Source of the DNA: Verrucomicrobiia bacterium
Lineage (GTDB): Bacteria; Verrucomicrobiota; Verrucomicrobiia; JABWAM01
Reading direction: 5' to 3'
Length of the DNA stretch: 64,000 nt
NCBI GenBank assembly: GCA_028687435.1
Contig: JAQUAF010000003.1
Location: forward strand, 62,001 to 126,000
Shown here piece after piece: positions 15,461 through 24,374 of this stretch. The notes beneath the pieces are model-generated. The model searched no databases. It had not been told where the DNA came from and was given only the letters and a program-made list of their open reading frames with translations. A program made the position numbers and the translations under genes. The stretch's first letter is position 1; every line of letters begins with the position of its first letter.

Positions 15461-17977
15461 TCCACATCCCCCAGTGTTTTGCAGCGAAAGGCGCCTCTGG
15501 CGCCGGTTGTCCTGGCTTTTTCAATGGGGATTTTGGCGCAGTACTTTTCCGGGGTTGAATGGACCCTGGAGACGGCGCAGGATGGAAAATTGGCGGTTTT
15601 GGCCGGAGTGGCGGCGGCTGGATTATGGATGATGATATCCTGGCGGGCATTGGTCCCTCCCTGGCCGGTCATGCCTTTGGTGGCGGTTACGGGTTTTTTT
15701 CTGGCGTGTTGCGGCAGTGGGGGGGCGGATGCATGGTCGCCCATCCATTTGAAACGGGTGATGGCGCAGATGCCCCAACATGTGGTTTTGAGGGGGGAGA
15801 TATGGAGCGATCCGGTGGAGAGGGATGCGGAAGGCGGGGCGGGGGCTGCGTCTTGCGACTTTGCGATGCGGGTGTCGGCCGTTCGCCAGACGACGGACTG
15901 GCAGCCTGCGAATGGAACAGTTCAGGTGTATTTGAGGCTGGAAAAGCCTTTGGAAATGGAGTTTGGGCAGGAGGTGGAGATTGAAGGGGTATTGGGGCAG
16001 CCGGAGCAAAACCGTAATTTTTATCTCTTTGATCATGCCCGGTACTTGCGCGGCAACGGCATTGGCCTGGTTTTGCGGGCCCGGGGCGCGGATGCCGTTC
16101 GTTTTTGCGGAGTTGGAGAGGGGTGGGGGTGGGTGTTTCGGTTGCGGCGGGCGCTGGCGGAGCGGCTGACCTTGGGGGTGGAAAGGGATGCGCTTGCGGT
16201 CGGGTTCATCCGGGGGATGCTTTTGGGATATCGGGAGGATATTCCACCAGATGTGAAGGAGGCGTTTCGCCGCACCGGGACCTTGCATGTGATTGCCATC
16301 AGCGGTTCGCACATTTCCATGATTGCCGCGGCGTTGTTGCTGATATTGCGGCTGTTGCGGACGCCGATCCGGAGGGTTTTATGGGTGGTTGTGCCGTTAT
16401 TGGTGTTGTATGTGGCGGCCACGGGTTTGAGGGCTTCCGCCATTCGTTCGTTGATCATGGCGGGGATGGTCATTGCAGGCTGGTCGCTGGGGCGTCCGGC
16501 GGCCCTTTTGAACAGCCTGGCTGCAGCCGCATTGATTATTCTGGCGTGGGAGCCGGGACAATTGTTTGATCCCGGTTTTCAGTTGTCGTTTGTCGTGGTG
16601 GGATGCTTGATTCTGTTTGTGCCCTGGGTGCAGGAGAGGCTGATGCGGCAGGTGGAGCCGGATCCCTACATTCCGCGGTCTTATGTGCCGCGCTGGAGGT
16701 TGTGCCTGTTGACGCCCTGCCGATGGGGGGCTTCCCTGGTTGCGGTCAGCGTTGTGGCTGGCGCGGGGACCTTTGGTTTGACGCTTTATTATTTCAACCT
16801 GATTTCCTTTTCAGCGGTCTGGGCCAATTTGCTGATTGTGCCGTTGTCGTCCGCATCGGTGGCATTGGGGGTGGCCAGCCTGATGCTGGGAGGTTTCTGG
16901 ACGCAACTGGCCTGGACTTTGAACGCGGCTCATGCCGTGTTGATCCACCTCATGATCGGTCTTGCCGAATGGCTGGCGGCGATCCCCGGAAGTGTCTTTT
17001 ATGTGCCGCAACCGCATTGGAGCTGGATTGCCGCGGGTTATGGGGTGTTGGGGGGTGCATGCTGGTTTTGGCGGAGCGGATGGCGATGGCGGGCTGCGGG
17101 ATTGGCCGGTTTTTTTTGCGGAGTGGTGTTGATGATGGCGGGGTGGGCCTGTTTTTCCCGTGAAGTGCGGTTGGATGTGATGGATGTCGGTGGCGGACAG
17201 GCGGTGTTGGTGACGGGGCCGCGGTTTGAGCGGATTCTGATCGATGCCGGATCAGCCGGTCAGGGACGAACGTTGGTGGAACCTTTTTTGCGCGCGCGAG
17301 GGGTGAATGTTCTGGACTGGGCGGTTGTCACTCATGCTGATGCGGCGCACTATGGGGGACTGGACGCGCTGGCTGGGAAAATCCCGATTCGCCATGTTCT
17401 GGCGCCGGCTGCCGCCAATCGTTCATCGGGATACCGGCAGTGTCTTTTTCGTTTGCGGGAGGCTGGCGCCAGAGTGGTCAAGGAAGCCGGGATGGGTGAA
17501 AACGGTGTGGCTGGCTGGCGTCTGGGAAAACTCCGGATTTGGTGGCCGCCGGCCATGGCTGCGGCTGGCGCAGGGAAAAAGGCTGATGATTCGGGGTTGG
17601 TTGTGGAACTGGCGGCGGATGTGGGGCGATGTGTTTTTGCCGGTGATATCGGGCGGCAGGTTGAGCAACGGCTGTTGGAGCGCATTCCGGCTGTTGATGA
17701 CGGAGAGGGACGTCCGCCCCTGGTTTTGGTGCAGGGATTGCATATGACGGGCGAGTCGTTTGACAAAAAGTATCTGGAGTGCCTGGCGCCCAGCCTGATT
17801 GTGGCCAATACCGGTGTTTATCCGCCCCAGGCATTTCCCAGTGAGGAAGTGCGTGATCGGCTGGCCCGGAGCGGGGTGATGACATGCCGGACCGATGAAA
17901 CAGGCGGAGTGATGGTCCGGATGACTCCAGGGGGAATCCAGCGGCGGTGTTTTTTGAAAACCGGTTGCGGCTGGTAG
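15455..17977 (+). CDS. comEC: ComEC/Rec2 DNA uptake channel protein
   Basis: Inner-membrane channel that brings single-stranded DNA into the cytoplasm during natural transformation. Up to 840 residues. The N-terminal DUF4131 region and OB-like soluble part precede the Competence domain, recognised by GFIRGMLLGY and TGTLHVIAISGSHI near residues 249-290, followed by many transmembrane helices. The C-terminal metallo-beta-lactamase-like domain starts near residue 571 (LDVMDVGGGQAVLV). Its metal motif reads THADAAHYGG, with alanine where ComEC usually has the DH aspartate. The start is uncertain: TTG at 15455 lies in a repeat, and the first internal ATG encodes MGILAQYF. Confidence 0.93.
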   Translation: MNSTSPSVLQRKAPLAPVVLAFSMGILAQYFSGVEWTLETAQDGKLAVLAGVAAAGLWMMISWRALVPPWPVMPLVAVTGFFLACCGSGGADAWSPIHLKRVMAQMPQHVVLRGEIWSDPVERDAEGGAGAASCDFAMRVSAVRQTTDWQPANGTVQVYLRLEKPLEMEFGQEVEIEGVLGQPEQNRNFYLFDHARYLRGNGIGLVLRARGADAVRFCGVGEGWGWVFRLRRALAERLTLGVERDALAVGFIRGMLLGYREDIPPDVKEAFRRTGTLHVIAISGSHISMIAAALLLILRLLRTPIRRVLWVVVPLLVLYVAATGLRASAIRSLIMAGMVIAGWSLGRPAALLNSLAAAALIILAWEPGQLFDPGFQLSFVVVGCLILFVPWVQERLMRQVEPDPYIPRSYVPRWRLCLLTPCRWGASLVAVSVVAGAGTFGLTLYYFNLISFSAVWANLLIVPLSSASVALGVASLMLGGFWTQLAWTLNAAHAVLIHLMIGLAEWLAAIPGSVFYVPQPHWSWIAAGYGVLGGACWFWRSGWRWRAAGLAGFFCGVVLMMAGWACFSREVRLDVMDVGGGQAVLVTGPRFERILIDAGSAGQGRTLVEPFLRARGVNVLDWAVVTHADAAHYGGLDALAGKIPIRHVLAPAAANRSSGYRQCLFRLREAGARVVKEAGMGENGVAGWRLGKLRIWWPPAMAAAGAGKKADDSGLVVELAADVGRCVFAGDIGRQVEQRLLERIPAVDDGEGRPPLVLVQGLHMTGESFDKKYLECLAPSLIVANTGVYPPQAFPSEEVRDRLARSGVMTCRTDETGGVMVRMTPGGIQRRCFLKTGCGW

Positions 17978-17979
17978 CG

Positions 17980-18861
17980 CTATTCCACATTCTCGATGCC
18001 AAGTTTGAGCAGAATGCGCGAGGAGCGTTGTTCGCCGGCTTTTTTCAGGCCAAAGAGAAAACGGGATGAAAATTCCTGATTGGAAAACGGCAGGCCGCCC
18101 AGATCGATGGTTTCGCCGTCGTTGACGATCACTTCGGTGTTGAGTTTTTCCATTGCGGTGACCAGCCTTTTTTCATCCAACACATAACTGAATTCGGGGG
18201 TGATCCGCAGCCGCACCCGTTTGCCTGTGACGTGGGGTTCGATGGCCATTTGCGCGCCGACTTCCTTCCAGCGCATGATGCCGCTCCAGCATCCTTGCTG
18301 GAGGCCGAAGTTCCAGAACCAATCCAGATAGGGGATGTCCTTGCCGATGCGCAGCCGGCCTTTGCCACCGCTGAGAATGACGAGCTCCTGTTGTGTCAGT
18401 GTTTCGAGCAGGTGGCCCGCGTTTTGCATGCTCAACCCGCCGCCGATCCGCATTTGAGCCTGGGGTGCGCCGGTTGGATGGGATTGCGCGTCCGGTTTGA
18501 ATCCCAGATTGGTTTCGGCGCTTTTTTGCCGGTCGTCAAGGGTGACCTGGATGCGAACGTGATAAAGCGGGGTGTTGGCATGTTTGAGCGCTTCGCGCAA
18601 GGCGTCATGTTTTTCGATGCGTTCGTACACGATCAAGCGGTAGTTTTCCCTGTCCACCACCAGCTTTCCTTCGTCGGTGACAATGCTTTTTGCGATGGTG
18701 ACGGCGAGTTCAAAATCGGACATGCCGAGGGGATAAATTTCCGCCTTGAACCGTTTGTCTTCGGCCTTGAGGCTTCCAAGCGCAAGCAGAAGCAGAAACC
18801 ATCCGAACCATCTGCGAGACTGGCGTAAACGATTGCCCGATGGAAGGTATGTTGGGTGCAT
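17980..18861 (-). CDS. short secretin-like periplasmic protein
   Basis: About 293 residues from the ATG at 18861 (an ATG at 18876 adds five residues). Signal peptide WFGWFLLLLALGSLKAED. The middle has a secretin N1/NolW-like half (DFELAVTIAKSIVTDEGKLV, NYRLIVYERIEKHDALREAL); the C-terminal part resembles the secretin beta-domain with TEVIVNDGETIDLGGLPF and a final ILLKLGIENV. Far shorter than GspD or PilQ and lacking repeated N-domains, so it may be a degenerate or accessory secretin-like protein. It converges on comEC with 2 bp between the stops. Confidence 0.6.
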   Translation of the reverse strand: MHPTYLPSGNRLRQSRRWFGWFLLLLALGSLKAEDKRFKAEIYPLGMSDFELAVTIAKSIVTDEGKLVVDRENYRLIVYERIEKHDALREALKHANTPLYHVRIQVTLDDRQKSAETNLGFKPDAQSHPTGAPQAQMRIGGGLSMQNAGHLLETLTQQELVILSGGKGRLRIGKDIPYLDWFWNFGLQQGCWSGIMRWKEVGAQMAIEPHVTGKRVRLRITPEFSYVLDEKRLVTAMEKLNTEVIVNDGETIDLGGLPFSNQEFSSRFLFGLKKAGEQRSSRILLKLGIENVE

Positions 18862-18876
18862 GAAGGGGAAAGGCAT

Positions 18877-18940
18877 GGCGGTGCGGGAGCCCCGCCCTCC
18901 ATTTTTTTACACTGAACGAGGGCAGGGCGCCCTCACCGCC
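18877..18940. repeat. dispersed palindromic repeat, copy 1
   Basis: GCGGTGCGGGAGCCCCGCCC at 18878-18897, continuing as TCCAT, followed after 15 bp by a partly complementary right arm ending CCTCACCGCC. The same 25-bp core recurs at 40198-40261 and 62814-62836. It lies between galE and the secretin-like gene, both on the minus strand, and would form a hairpin in that transcript. Confidence 0.7.
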
Positions 18941-18966
18941 GATTTTGGAGCCAAAAATGCCGGAAA

Positions 18967-19938
18967 TTAATCCGGATACCCGTCCGGGTGGGTCCGGTGC
19001 CATTTCCAGGCGCTTTCCACGATGTCTTCGATTTTGGGGAAGCGGGGCGCCCAGCCGAGTTCGGTCGCGGCCCGGGAACTTCCGGAGATGAGCCTTGAGG
19101 CGTCACCGGGACGGCGGGGTTTTTCAATGGCAGGGACGGGGTGTCCGGTGATTTTGCGCGCGGCATTCAACACATGGCGGACGGAATATCCCTCGCCGTT
19201 GCCGAGGTTGTAAATGGTGCTTTCCTGACGTTTCAGCGCGCGGATGTGGGCTTGAGCCAGGTCCAGGATGTGAATGTAATCGCGAATGCATGTGCCGTCC
19301 TGGGTGTCGTAGTCCGTGCCGTAGATTTCAAGATGGGCCTTTTTTCCCAGGGCGACAGAAAAAATGTTTGGGATGAGGTGGGTTTCGACCTTGTGATGTT
19401 CCCCATACTTTGCCGTGCATCCGGCGGCGTTGAAATAGCGGAAGATGACGTGTTTGATCTGGTGGGCGTGGTCGTACCATTTGAGAATTTGCTCGAACAT
19501 CAGTTTTGACGCGCCGTAGGGATTGAGCGGGTTTTGAGGGTGATCCTCCGTGAGTGGAACCTTGATGGGGTTTCCGTAGGTTGCGCAGGTGGAACTGAAA
19601 ACGATCTTTTTGACCCCGCACTCCAGCATGGCGTCGAGCAGGTTGACGCCATTGGCGACATTGTTGCGGAAGTATTTGCCGGGGTTGACCATGGATTCAC
19701 CGACCAGGGCGTTGGCGCCGAAGTGCATCACGGCTTCGGCCTGGCTCTCGCGCATGGCCTGGGTGATTTTCGCCCGGTCGCCCAGATCGGCGTGCACGAA
19801 TTTGACGCGCGGATCGATGGCTGAGCGGTGCCCCTCCGAAAGATTGTCGAAAACGGTGACTGTGTGCCCTTCGTCGAGCAGGGCTTCCACGCAAATGCTG
19901 CCAATATAACCGGCGCCGCCGGTAACAAAAACTTTCAT
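18967..19938 (-). CDS. galE: UDP-glucose 4-epimerase
   Basis: Interconverts UDP-glucose and UDP-galactose with bound NAD, serving galactose use and surface polysaccharide synthesis. 323 residues. NAD-binding TGGAGYIGS at residues 6-14, catalytic serine/threonine in VFSSTCATYG, and the Tyr-x3-Lys pair in NPYGASKLMFEQ near residues 141-152 are present; the C-terminal part contains the usual GTDYDTQDGTCIRDYIH. No other Leloir pathway gene is adjacent. A hairpin repeat follows the stop. Confidence 0.96.
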   Translation of the reverse strand: MKVFVTGGAGYIGSICVEALLDEGHTVTVFDNLSEGHRSAIDPRVKFVHADLGDRAKITQAMRESQAEAVMHFGANALVGESMVNPGKYFRNNVANGVNLLDAMLECGVKKIVFSSTCATYGNPIKVPLTEDHPQNPLNPYGASKLMFEQILKWYDHAHQIKHVIFRYFNAAGCTAKYGEHHKVETHLIPNIFSVALGKKAHLEIYGTDYDTQDGTCIRDYIHILDLAQAHIRALKRQESTIYNLGNGEGYSVRHVLNAARKITGHPVPAIEKPRRPGDASRLISGSSRAATELGWAPRFPKIEDIVESAWKWHRTHPDGYPD

Positions 19939-20151
19939 GTGAATTCCTCGGGTTTGTGTGCCGCTCGAAAGCCGGCGGCGTTCACCGGCATGAAAACCGA
20001 TGGGATGCCCAAATTCAAGGCCAAAGGGTCAAGGGCAATCCGCCGGTTTTTTGAATTTGCCATTCATGCGGGGCATTGGACGGGGCGAAATCGGGGTTGC
20101 TGACCATTCCCTATTGGATTCAGATGGGCATAGTGTGGATCGGGGCGGGCC

Positions 20152-20180
20152 TTGACAGTTTTTGATCGCTCGTCCAGATT
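20152..20180 (+). promoter_or_regulatory. sigma-70-type promoter of the cob cluster
   Basis: TTGACA at 20152-20157, a 17-bp spacer and CAGATT at 20175-20180. Transcription would start near 20187, only a few bases before the cobC ATG at 20190, so the mRNA would be nearly leaderless. No cobalamin riboswitch could fit between promoter and start. Confidence 0.6.
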
Positions 20181-20189
20181 GGGAATTCC

Positions 20190-20813
20190 ATGCCAAATGA
20201 AATGTTCCTGATCCGTCACGGAGAAACGGTTGCCAACCGCGATTGCCGTTTGATTGGCTCCACGGATGAATCCTTGAGCGCCCGGGGATTGAGCCAGGTC
20301 CAGGCTCTGGCCCGGCAATGGGCGCATTTGGGGAAGGAACGTTTTTTCTGCAGTCCCCTGCTTCGCGCCCGGCAGACGGCGGGAGTTTTGCTTGGGGTGG
20401 ATGAAGGGGCGGTGGCTGCGGAGGATGATTTGAGGGAGATGGATTTTGGTTGTTGCGAGGGAAGGACTTTTGCCGAGATCCGGTCAATGGATCCGGAACT
20501 GGTTGATCGCTGGGCGGCGATGACCTCCGATTTTTCATTTCCCCAAGGTGAAAGCGTGAGGGATTTTCTTGAGCGGGTGAACCGGGTGGCGGAGAAAATG
20601 AGGGAGGCTCCGGAACCGGTTCTTGTGGTGGTGAGCCATGGAGGTGTGATTCGAGCGCTGCTCTGTCATTACCTTTGCATCCCCTTCCGGCAATATGGGG
20701 TGTTCGAGATACAGCCCGCCTCGGTGACGGTTCTGCGTTTTCATGAAGGGAAAGCCCGGCTGGCGGGATTGAATGACCGAAAACACCTGGAGGGAACGGC
20801 ATGGGAAAAATGA
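20190..20813 (+). CDS. cobC: alpha-ribazole phosphatase-like histidine phosphatase
   Basis: 207 residues, histidine phosphatase superfamily. The catalytic RHG motif appears as LIRHGETVANRDCRL near the N-terminus and the second histidine as VVSHGGVIRALLCHY near residue 150. Family members include phosphoglycerate mutase and SixA, but the position in front of cobU-cobT-cobS-cobD-cbiB identifies it as the enzyme that removes phosphate from alpha-ribazole 5'-phosphate or adenosylcobalamin 5'-phosphate. The gene overlaps cobU by 13 bp. Confidence 0.88.
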   Translation: MPNEMFLIRHGETVANRDCRLIGSTDESLSARGLSQVQALARQWAHLGKERFFCSPLLRARQTAGVLLGVDEGAVAAEDDLREMDFGCCEGRTFAEIRSMDPELVDRWAAMTSDFSFPQGESVRDFLERVNRVAEKMREAPEPVLVVVSHGGVIRALLCHYLCIPFRQYGVFEIQPASVTVLRFHEGKARLAGLNDRKHLEGTAWEK

Positions 20814-21337
20814 TTCTGGTGACGGGCGGGGCGAGGAGCGGCAAAAGTTCCTTTGCCCAAAAGATGGCGGAAGGCTTGCCGGGACCGAGGATTTATGTGG
20901 CCACCTGTCCGTTGCTTGATGATGAGATGCGGAGCCGGGTGCAAAGACACCGGATGGATCGCGAAGGAAAAGGCTGGAAGACCGTGGAGGAACCCGTGCG
21001 CCTGGCTGCGGCCCTGTCGGGACTGGCCAATCCTGGCGTTGTGTTGGTGGATTGCCTGACGCTTTGGGTGAATAATCTCATGCATCAAGCGGAACAAGCA
21101 GGCTGCGGTCTGAAAGAGGAGGATATTGCGCGCGAATGCGAAGGGGTGGCGGATGCCGCCGCGCGATTGACCGGAACCGTCATCATGGTGACCAACGAGG
21201 TGGGGATGGGGATTGTGCCGGAAAATCAGATGGCGCGTCTGTTTCGCGATCTGACCGGGCGTTGCAGCCAGACCCTGGCTGCGCGGGCTGGCGAGGTTTA
21301 TCTGGTTTCATGCGGTTTGCCATTGAAATTGAAATGA
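20801..21337 (+). CDS. cobU: adenosylcobinamide kinase / guanylyltransferase
   Basis: Bifunctional enzyme: phosphorylates adenosylcobinamide and then transfers GMP from GTP, giving AdoCbi-GDP. 178 residues. The P-loop is MILVTGGARSGKSSFAQ near the N-terminus; the histidine guanylylated in CobU is expected in VQRHRMDREGKGWKTVEEP; the nucleotide-binding DCLTLWVNNLM and the conserved TNEVGMGIVPE and FRDLTGRCSQTLAA follow. The start overlaps the cobC end; cobT follows after 42 bp. Confidence 0.96.
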   Translation: MGKMILVTGGARSGKSSFAQKMAEGLPGPRIYVATCPLLDDEMRSRVQRHRMDREGKGWKTVEEPVRLAAALSGLANPGVVLVDCLTLWVNNLMHQAEQAGCGLKEEDIARECEGVADAAARLTGTVIMVTNEVGMGIVPENQMARLFRDLTGRCSQTLAARAGEVYLVSCGLPLKLK

Positions 21338-21379
21338 TTGAGGAGGGTTGTTTGAATCAATCGGAAAGAGGAGAATTTT

Positions 21380-22444
21380 ATGAGTCTTTTGGATGATACG
21401 ATTGGCCGGATCAAATCCCAGGATGCCGGCTGGCGGGCCATGGCCCGGACTCGGTTGGAAAAATTGACCATGCCCCATTGGGCTCTGGGGCGGCTCATGG
21501 ATCTGGCGGAGGATCTGGCCGGGATGACCCGGTCCATTCCACCGGTGATCCAGCGCAAGGCGGTGGCGGTTTTTGCGGCAGATCATGGGGTGGCGCTCGA
21601 CGGCGTCAGCAGGTATCCGCGGGAGGTGACGCAGCAGATGGTTCATAATTTTGTCCGTGGCGGGGCTGGCATCAATGTTCTGGCCCGGCTGGCCGGGGCG
21701 CGGGTGGTGGTGGTGGACATGGGAGTTGCCGGCGATTTGAGCGGACTGGCGCGCGAGGGAAAGATTGTTTCCCATCATGTGGCGGATGGCACGGCAAACA
21801 TTGCCAAAGGTCCGGCAATGACACCCGAACAGGCGCGGCGTTGTCTGGAGGCGGGAATCGAGGTGGCGCTGCAGTTGGGAAAGGATGCGGATTTGCTGGC
21901 CACGGGAGAAATGGGAATTGGCAATACCACGCCCAGCAGCGCCATTGTCGCGGCCGTTGCCGGCGTGGCGGCGGAAGGTGTCACCGGCGGCGGAACCGGC
22001 GTTGAAAACACCCAGTTTTTGCGCAAAATGGAGATCATCAATCATGCCTTGGAAATCAACCGGCCCGATTCCCATGACGGCCTTGATTTGCTGGCCAAGG
22101 TGGGGGGATTCGAGATCGGGGGCATTGCCGGGCTGATCCTGGGGGCGGCGGCGCAAGGAAAACCGGTTTTGGTGGATGGATTCATTTCCACTGCGGGGGC
22201 GCTGGTTGCCCAGAGGTTGTCCCAAGCTTCGACTGACTACATGATTGCCGCCCATCGCAGCGCCGAACGCGGGCATCGCATCGCCCTGGTGCATCTGGGC
22301 AAACAACCCCTGTTGGATCTGGATCTGCGGCTTGGCGAAGGCACGGGCGCCGCGCTGGCCATGAATCTGGTGGAGGCTGCGGCGCGCATTCTCACCGAGG
22401 TTGCCACGTTCGAGGAGGCCGCAGTGTCCGGCGCCAATGCGTGA
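21380..22444 (+). CDS. cobT: nicotinate-nucleotide--DMB phosphoribosyltransferase
   Basis: Makes alpha-ribazole 5'-phosphate from 5,6-dimethylbenzimidazole (or another lower-ligand base) and nicotinate mononucleotide. 354 residues, full length. Visible family signatures include FAADHGVALDGVSRYPREVT near residue 56, GEMGIGNTTPSSAI, and the C-terminal DLRLGEGTGAALAMNLVEAA with the catalytic glutamate. A good GAGGAG lies upstream of the ATG. Because dimethylbenzimidazole synthesis genes are not in the window, the base may be imported or a different one. Confidence 0.97.
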   Translation: MSLLDDTIGRIKSQDAGWRAMARTRLEKLTMPHWALGRLMDLAEDLAGMTRSIPPVIQRKAVAVFAADHGVALDGVSRYPREVTQQMVHNFVRGGAGINVLARLAGARVVVVDMGVAGDLSGLAREGKIVSHHVADGTANIAKGPAMTPEQARRCLEAGIEVALQLGKDADLLATGEMGIGNTTPSSAIVAAVAGVAAEGVTGGGTGVENTQFLRKMEIINHALEINRPDSHDGLDLLAKVGGFEIGGIAGLILGAAAQGKPVLVDGFISTAGALVAQRLSQASTDYMIAAHRSAERGHRIALVHLGKQPLLDLDLRLGEGTGAALAMNLVEAAARILTEVATFEEAAVSGANA

Positions 22445-22533
22445 GAAAAACCAAAAACCGGCCTGTTTCAGACTGTGTTCGGGGTGTTGGAATTTTGAAA
22501 AGCGGCTGGCGCCTTTTTGAAAAATAGTTTTGA

Positions 22534-23304
22534 ATGCTGAGACTGATGTACAAACCCTTTTTTGCCGCCTTGCAATTTTTGACCGTATTGCCGGTCCCCG
22601 CCCGGCTTTCGGGAGGGGAACGGGAATTGGCGCGCGCCGCGCCCTGTTTTCCGCTGGTTGGTTTGACGATCGGGGTGGCCGGGGCCGGGTTGGATTTTGT
22701 CCTGGGGGCGGCGGCGCCATGCGGAGTGGCGGCGATGTTGACGCTGATTTTCATGTGGGGGCTGACAGGCGGCCTGCACCTCGACGGACTGGCAGATACG
22801 GCGGATGGTTTTTTGAGCTCCCGTCCACGGGAACGAATTCTTGAAATCATGAAGGACAGCAGCACAGGCCCCATGGGAGTGGCGGTAATGGTGGCGGTGA
22901 TGGGATTGAAGATCACATCCCTGGCTGCGATTCCCGACGAACTGCGCTGGCGGGCGATCCTGCTGATGCCGGTGGCGGGCCGGTGCGCCATTGTTGTGAT
23001 GATGGGGATTCTTTCATATGTGCGTCCTGGCGCGGGATTGGGCGCCGTGTTTGTGTCGTCCCGCAGTTCATTTGATGCGTTTTGGGCGGTTTTTGTCCTG
23101 GTGGCGGCGGGTTGGCTGGCGGGAGGATGGATGGGAGTGGCGATATGGAGCGCATCGATGACCCTGGCCGTCGGCTTTGTCAGTTGGTGCCATCGAAAAA
23201 TCGGCGGATACACCGGCGATACTTTGGGGGCGGTTTGCGAATTGACTGAAACGGTTCCTTTTTTGATGGCGGCCTTGTGGGGACATCGGGGATTGGGGAT
23301 ATGA
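22534..23304 (+). CDS. cobS: adenosylcobinamide-GDP ribazoletransferase (cobalamin synthase)
   Basis: Polytopic inner-membrane enzyme that joins AdoCbi-GDP to alpha-ribazole, the last assembly step of cobalamin. 256 residues with about six hydrophobic helices. Signatures: FFAALQFLTVLPVP at the N-terminus, the acidic LHLDGLADTADGF near residue 85 that binds Mg2+, and MKDSSTGPMGV. An in-frame internal ATG (MYKPFF) is an alternative start. Its TGA overlaps the next ATG. Confidence 0.96.
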   Translation: MLRLMYKPFFAALQFLTVLPVPARLSGGERELARAAPCFPLVGLTIGVAGAGLDFVLGAAAPCGVAAMLTLIFMWGLTGGLHLDGLADTADGFLSSRPRERILEIMKDSSTGPMGVAVMVAVMGLKITSLAAIPDELRWRAILLMPVAGRCAIVVMMGILSYVRPGAGLGAVFVSSRSSFDAFWAVFVLVAAGWLAGGWMGVAIWSASMTLAVGFVSWCHRKIGGYTGDTLGAVCELTETVPFLMAALWGHRGLGI

Positions 23305-24374
23305 ATCCGGGAAATCCACGCGGTCATGGAGGCAATTTGCGGCATCTTGCCGGTTTGGCGGGGTTTTCAATCTCGGAGATGCTTGATTTTTCCGCCAACA
23401 TCAATCCTCTGGGGGTTCCTCCCTGGCTGGATCAAGTGATGGAAAAGGCGGCTGGTTCGCTGGCCCGCTATCCGGATCCTGAATATGTCGAGCTGACCGG
23501 AGCGGTTGCATCCCGGATGGGGGTTTCCTCGGCCGAAGTGACGATGGGAAATGGATCCTCCGAACTGCTTTATGCCTTGCCCCGGGCGCTGGGAATGCGG
23601 AGGGCCATCCTCCCGGCGCCATCCTATCAGGATTATTCGCGGGCATGCCGTCTGGCGGGATGGGAAGTTGAGTTCCTTTGCCTGAAAGAGGAGGATGGAT
23701 TTCATTTGGATTTTGACCGGTTGGAGAAGAAATTGGAGGGGGGGGAAGTTGTGATTTTGGGGCATCCAAACAATCCGACCGGCAAATGTTGTGATGCGGC
23801 GAGACTGCGCCAGGTTTGCCGGAGATTTCCCGACGTTTTTTTCCTGGTGGACGAGTCTTTTGGCGGCTTTGTCGATGGGTTTGATTCCCTGACAACCGAT
23901 CGCCCGGTTAATGCAGGAGTGCTGTATTCCTTTACCAAGTTGCATGCCATTCCCGGACTGCGTCTGGGGTGTCTGATAGCAAATGAGGTGTTGAGTTGCC
24001 GGGTGAAGGCCGGTTTGCCGCCTTGGACGGTCAATGCGCTGGCTGAAGCTGTTGGCATGGCGGCCATGCAGGATCAGGAATTTGCCGGGAGGACACGCGC
24101 CCTGGTCTGCGGTGAGAGGGAATGGTTGACCCAAAACCTGCCGGCGTTGGGAGGGATGAAGGTTTATCCGGGGGAGGCCAATTATTTGCTGGTCCGTCTG
24201 GATGACAACCGGATGGATGCCGCTGAACTGACGGAGAAAATGTTGCGCCGGGGGATTGCCCTGCGGTTTTGCGGCGATTTCGAGGGGTTGGATGCGCGTT
24301 TTTTCCGGGTGGCGGTGCGGACCCGGGCGGAGAATGAGCGTTTGGTGAACGGATTGAGCGAGGCGCGACAGTGA
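23301..24374 (+). CDS. cobD: threonine-phosphate decarboxylase-like PLP enzyme
   Basis: 357 residues from the ATG at 23301, which overlaps the cobS stop (ATGA). Fold type I aminotransferase of the HisC/CobD group: the start PGNPRGHGGNLRHLAGLAG is CobD-like, DFSANINPLGVP follows, and the PLP lysine lies in SFTKLHAIPGLRLG. CobD makes (R)-1-amino-2-propanol phosphate, which CbiB attaches to cobyric acid. Histidinol-phosphate aminotransferase is the alternative by homology, but operon position makes CobD much more likely. Confidence 0.93.
   Translation: MNPGNPRGHGGNLRHLAGLAGFSISEMLDFSANINPLGVPPWLDQVMEKAAGSLARYPDPEYVELTGAVASRMGVSSAEVTMGNGSSELLYALPRALGMRRAILPAPSYQDYSRACRLAGWEVEFLCLKEEDGFHLDFDRLEKKLEGGEVVILGHPNNPTGKCCDAARLRQVCRRFPDVFFLVDESFGGFVDGFDSLTTDRPVNAGVLYSFTKLHAIPGLRLGCLIANEVLSCRVKAGLPPWTVNALAEAVGMAAMQDQEFAGRTRALVCGEREWLTQNLPALGGMKVYPGEANYLLVRLDDNRMDAAELTEKMLRRGIALRFCGDFEGLDARFFRVAVRTRAENERLVNGLSEARQ

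Noticed and set aside
19939-20189. Cobalamin riboswitch upstream of the cob cluster
   Set aside because: No B12-box-like sequence is visible, and the apparent promoter at 20152-20180 lies so close to cobC that no aptamer could be transcribed.
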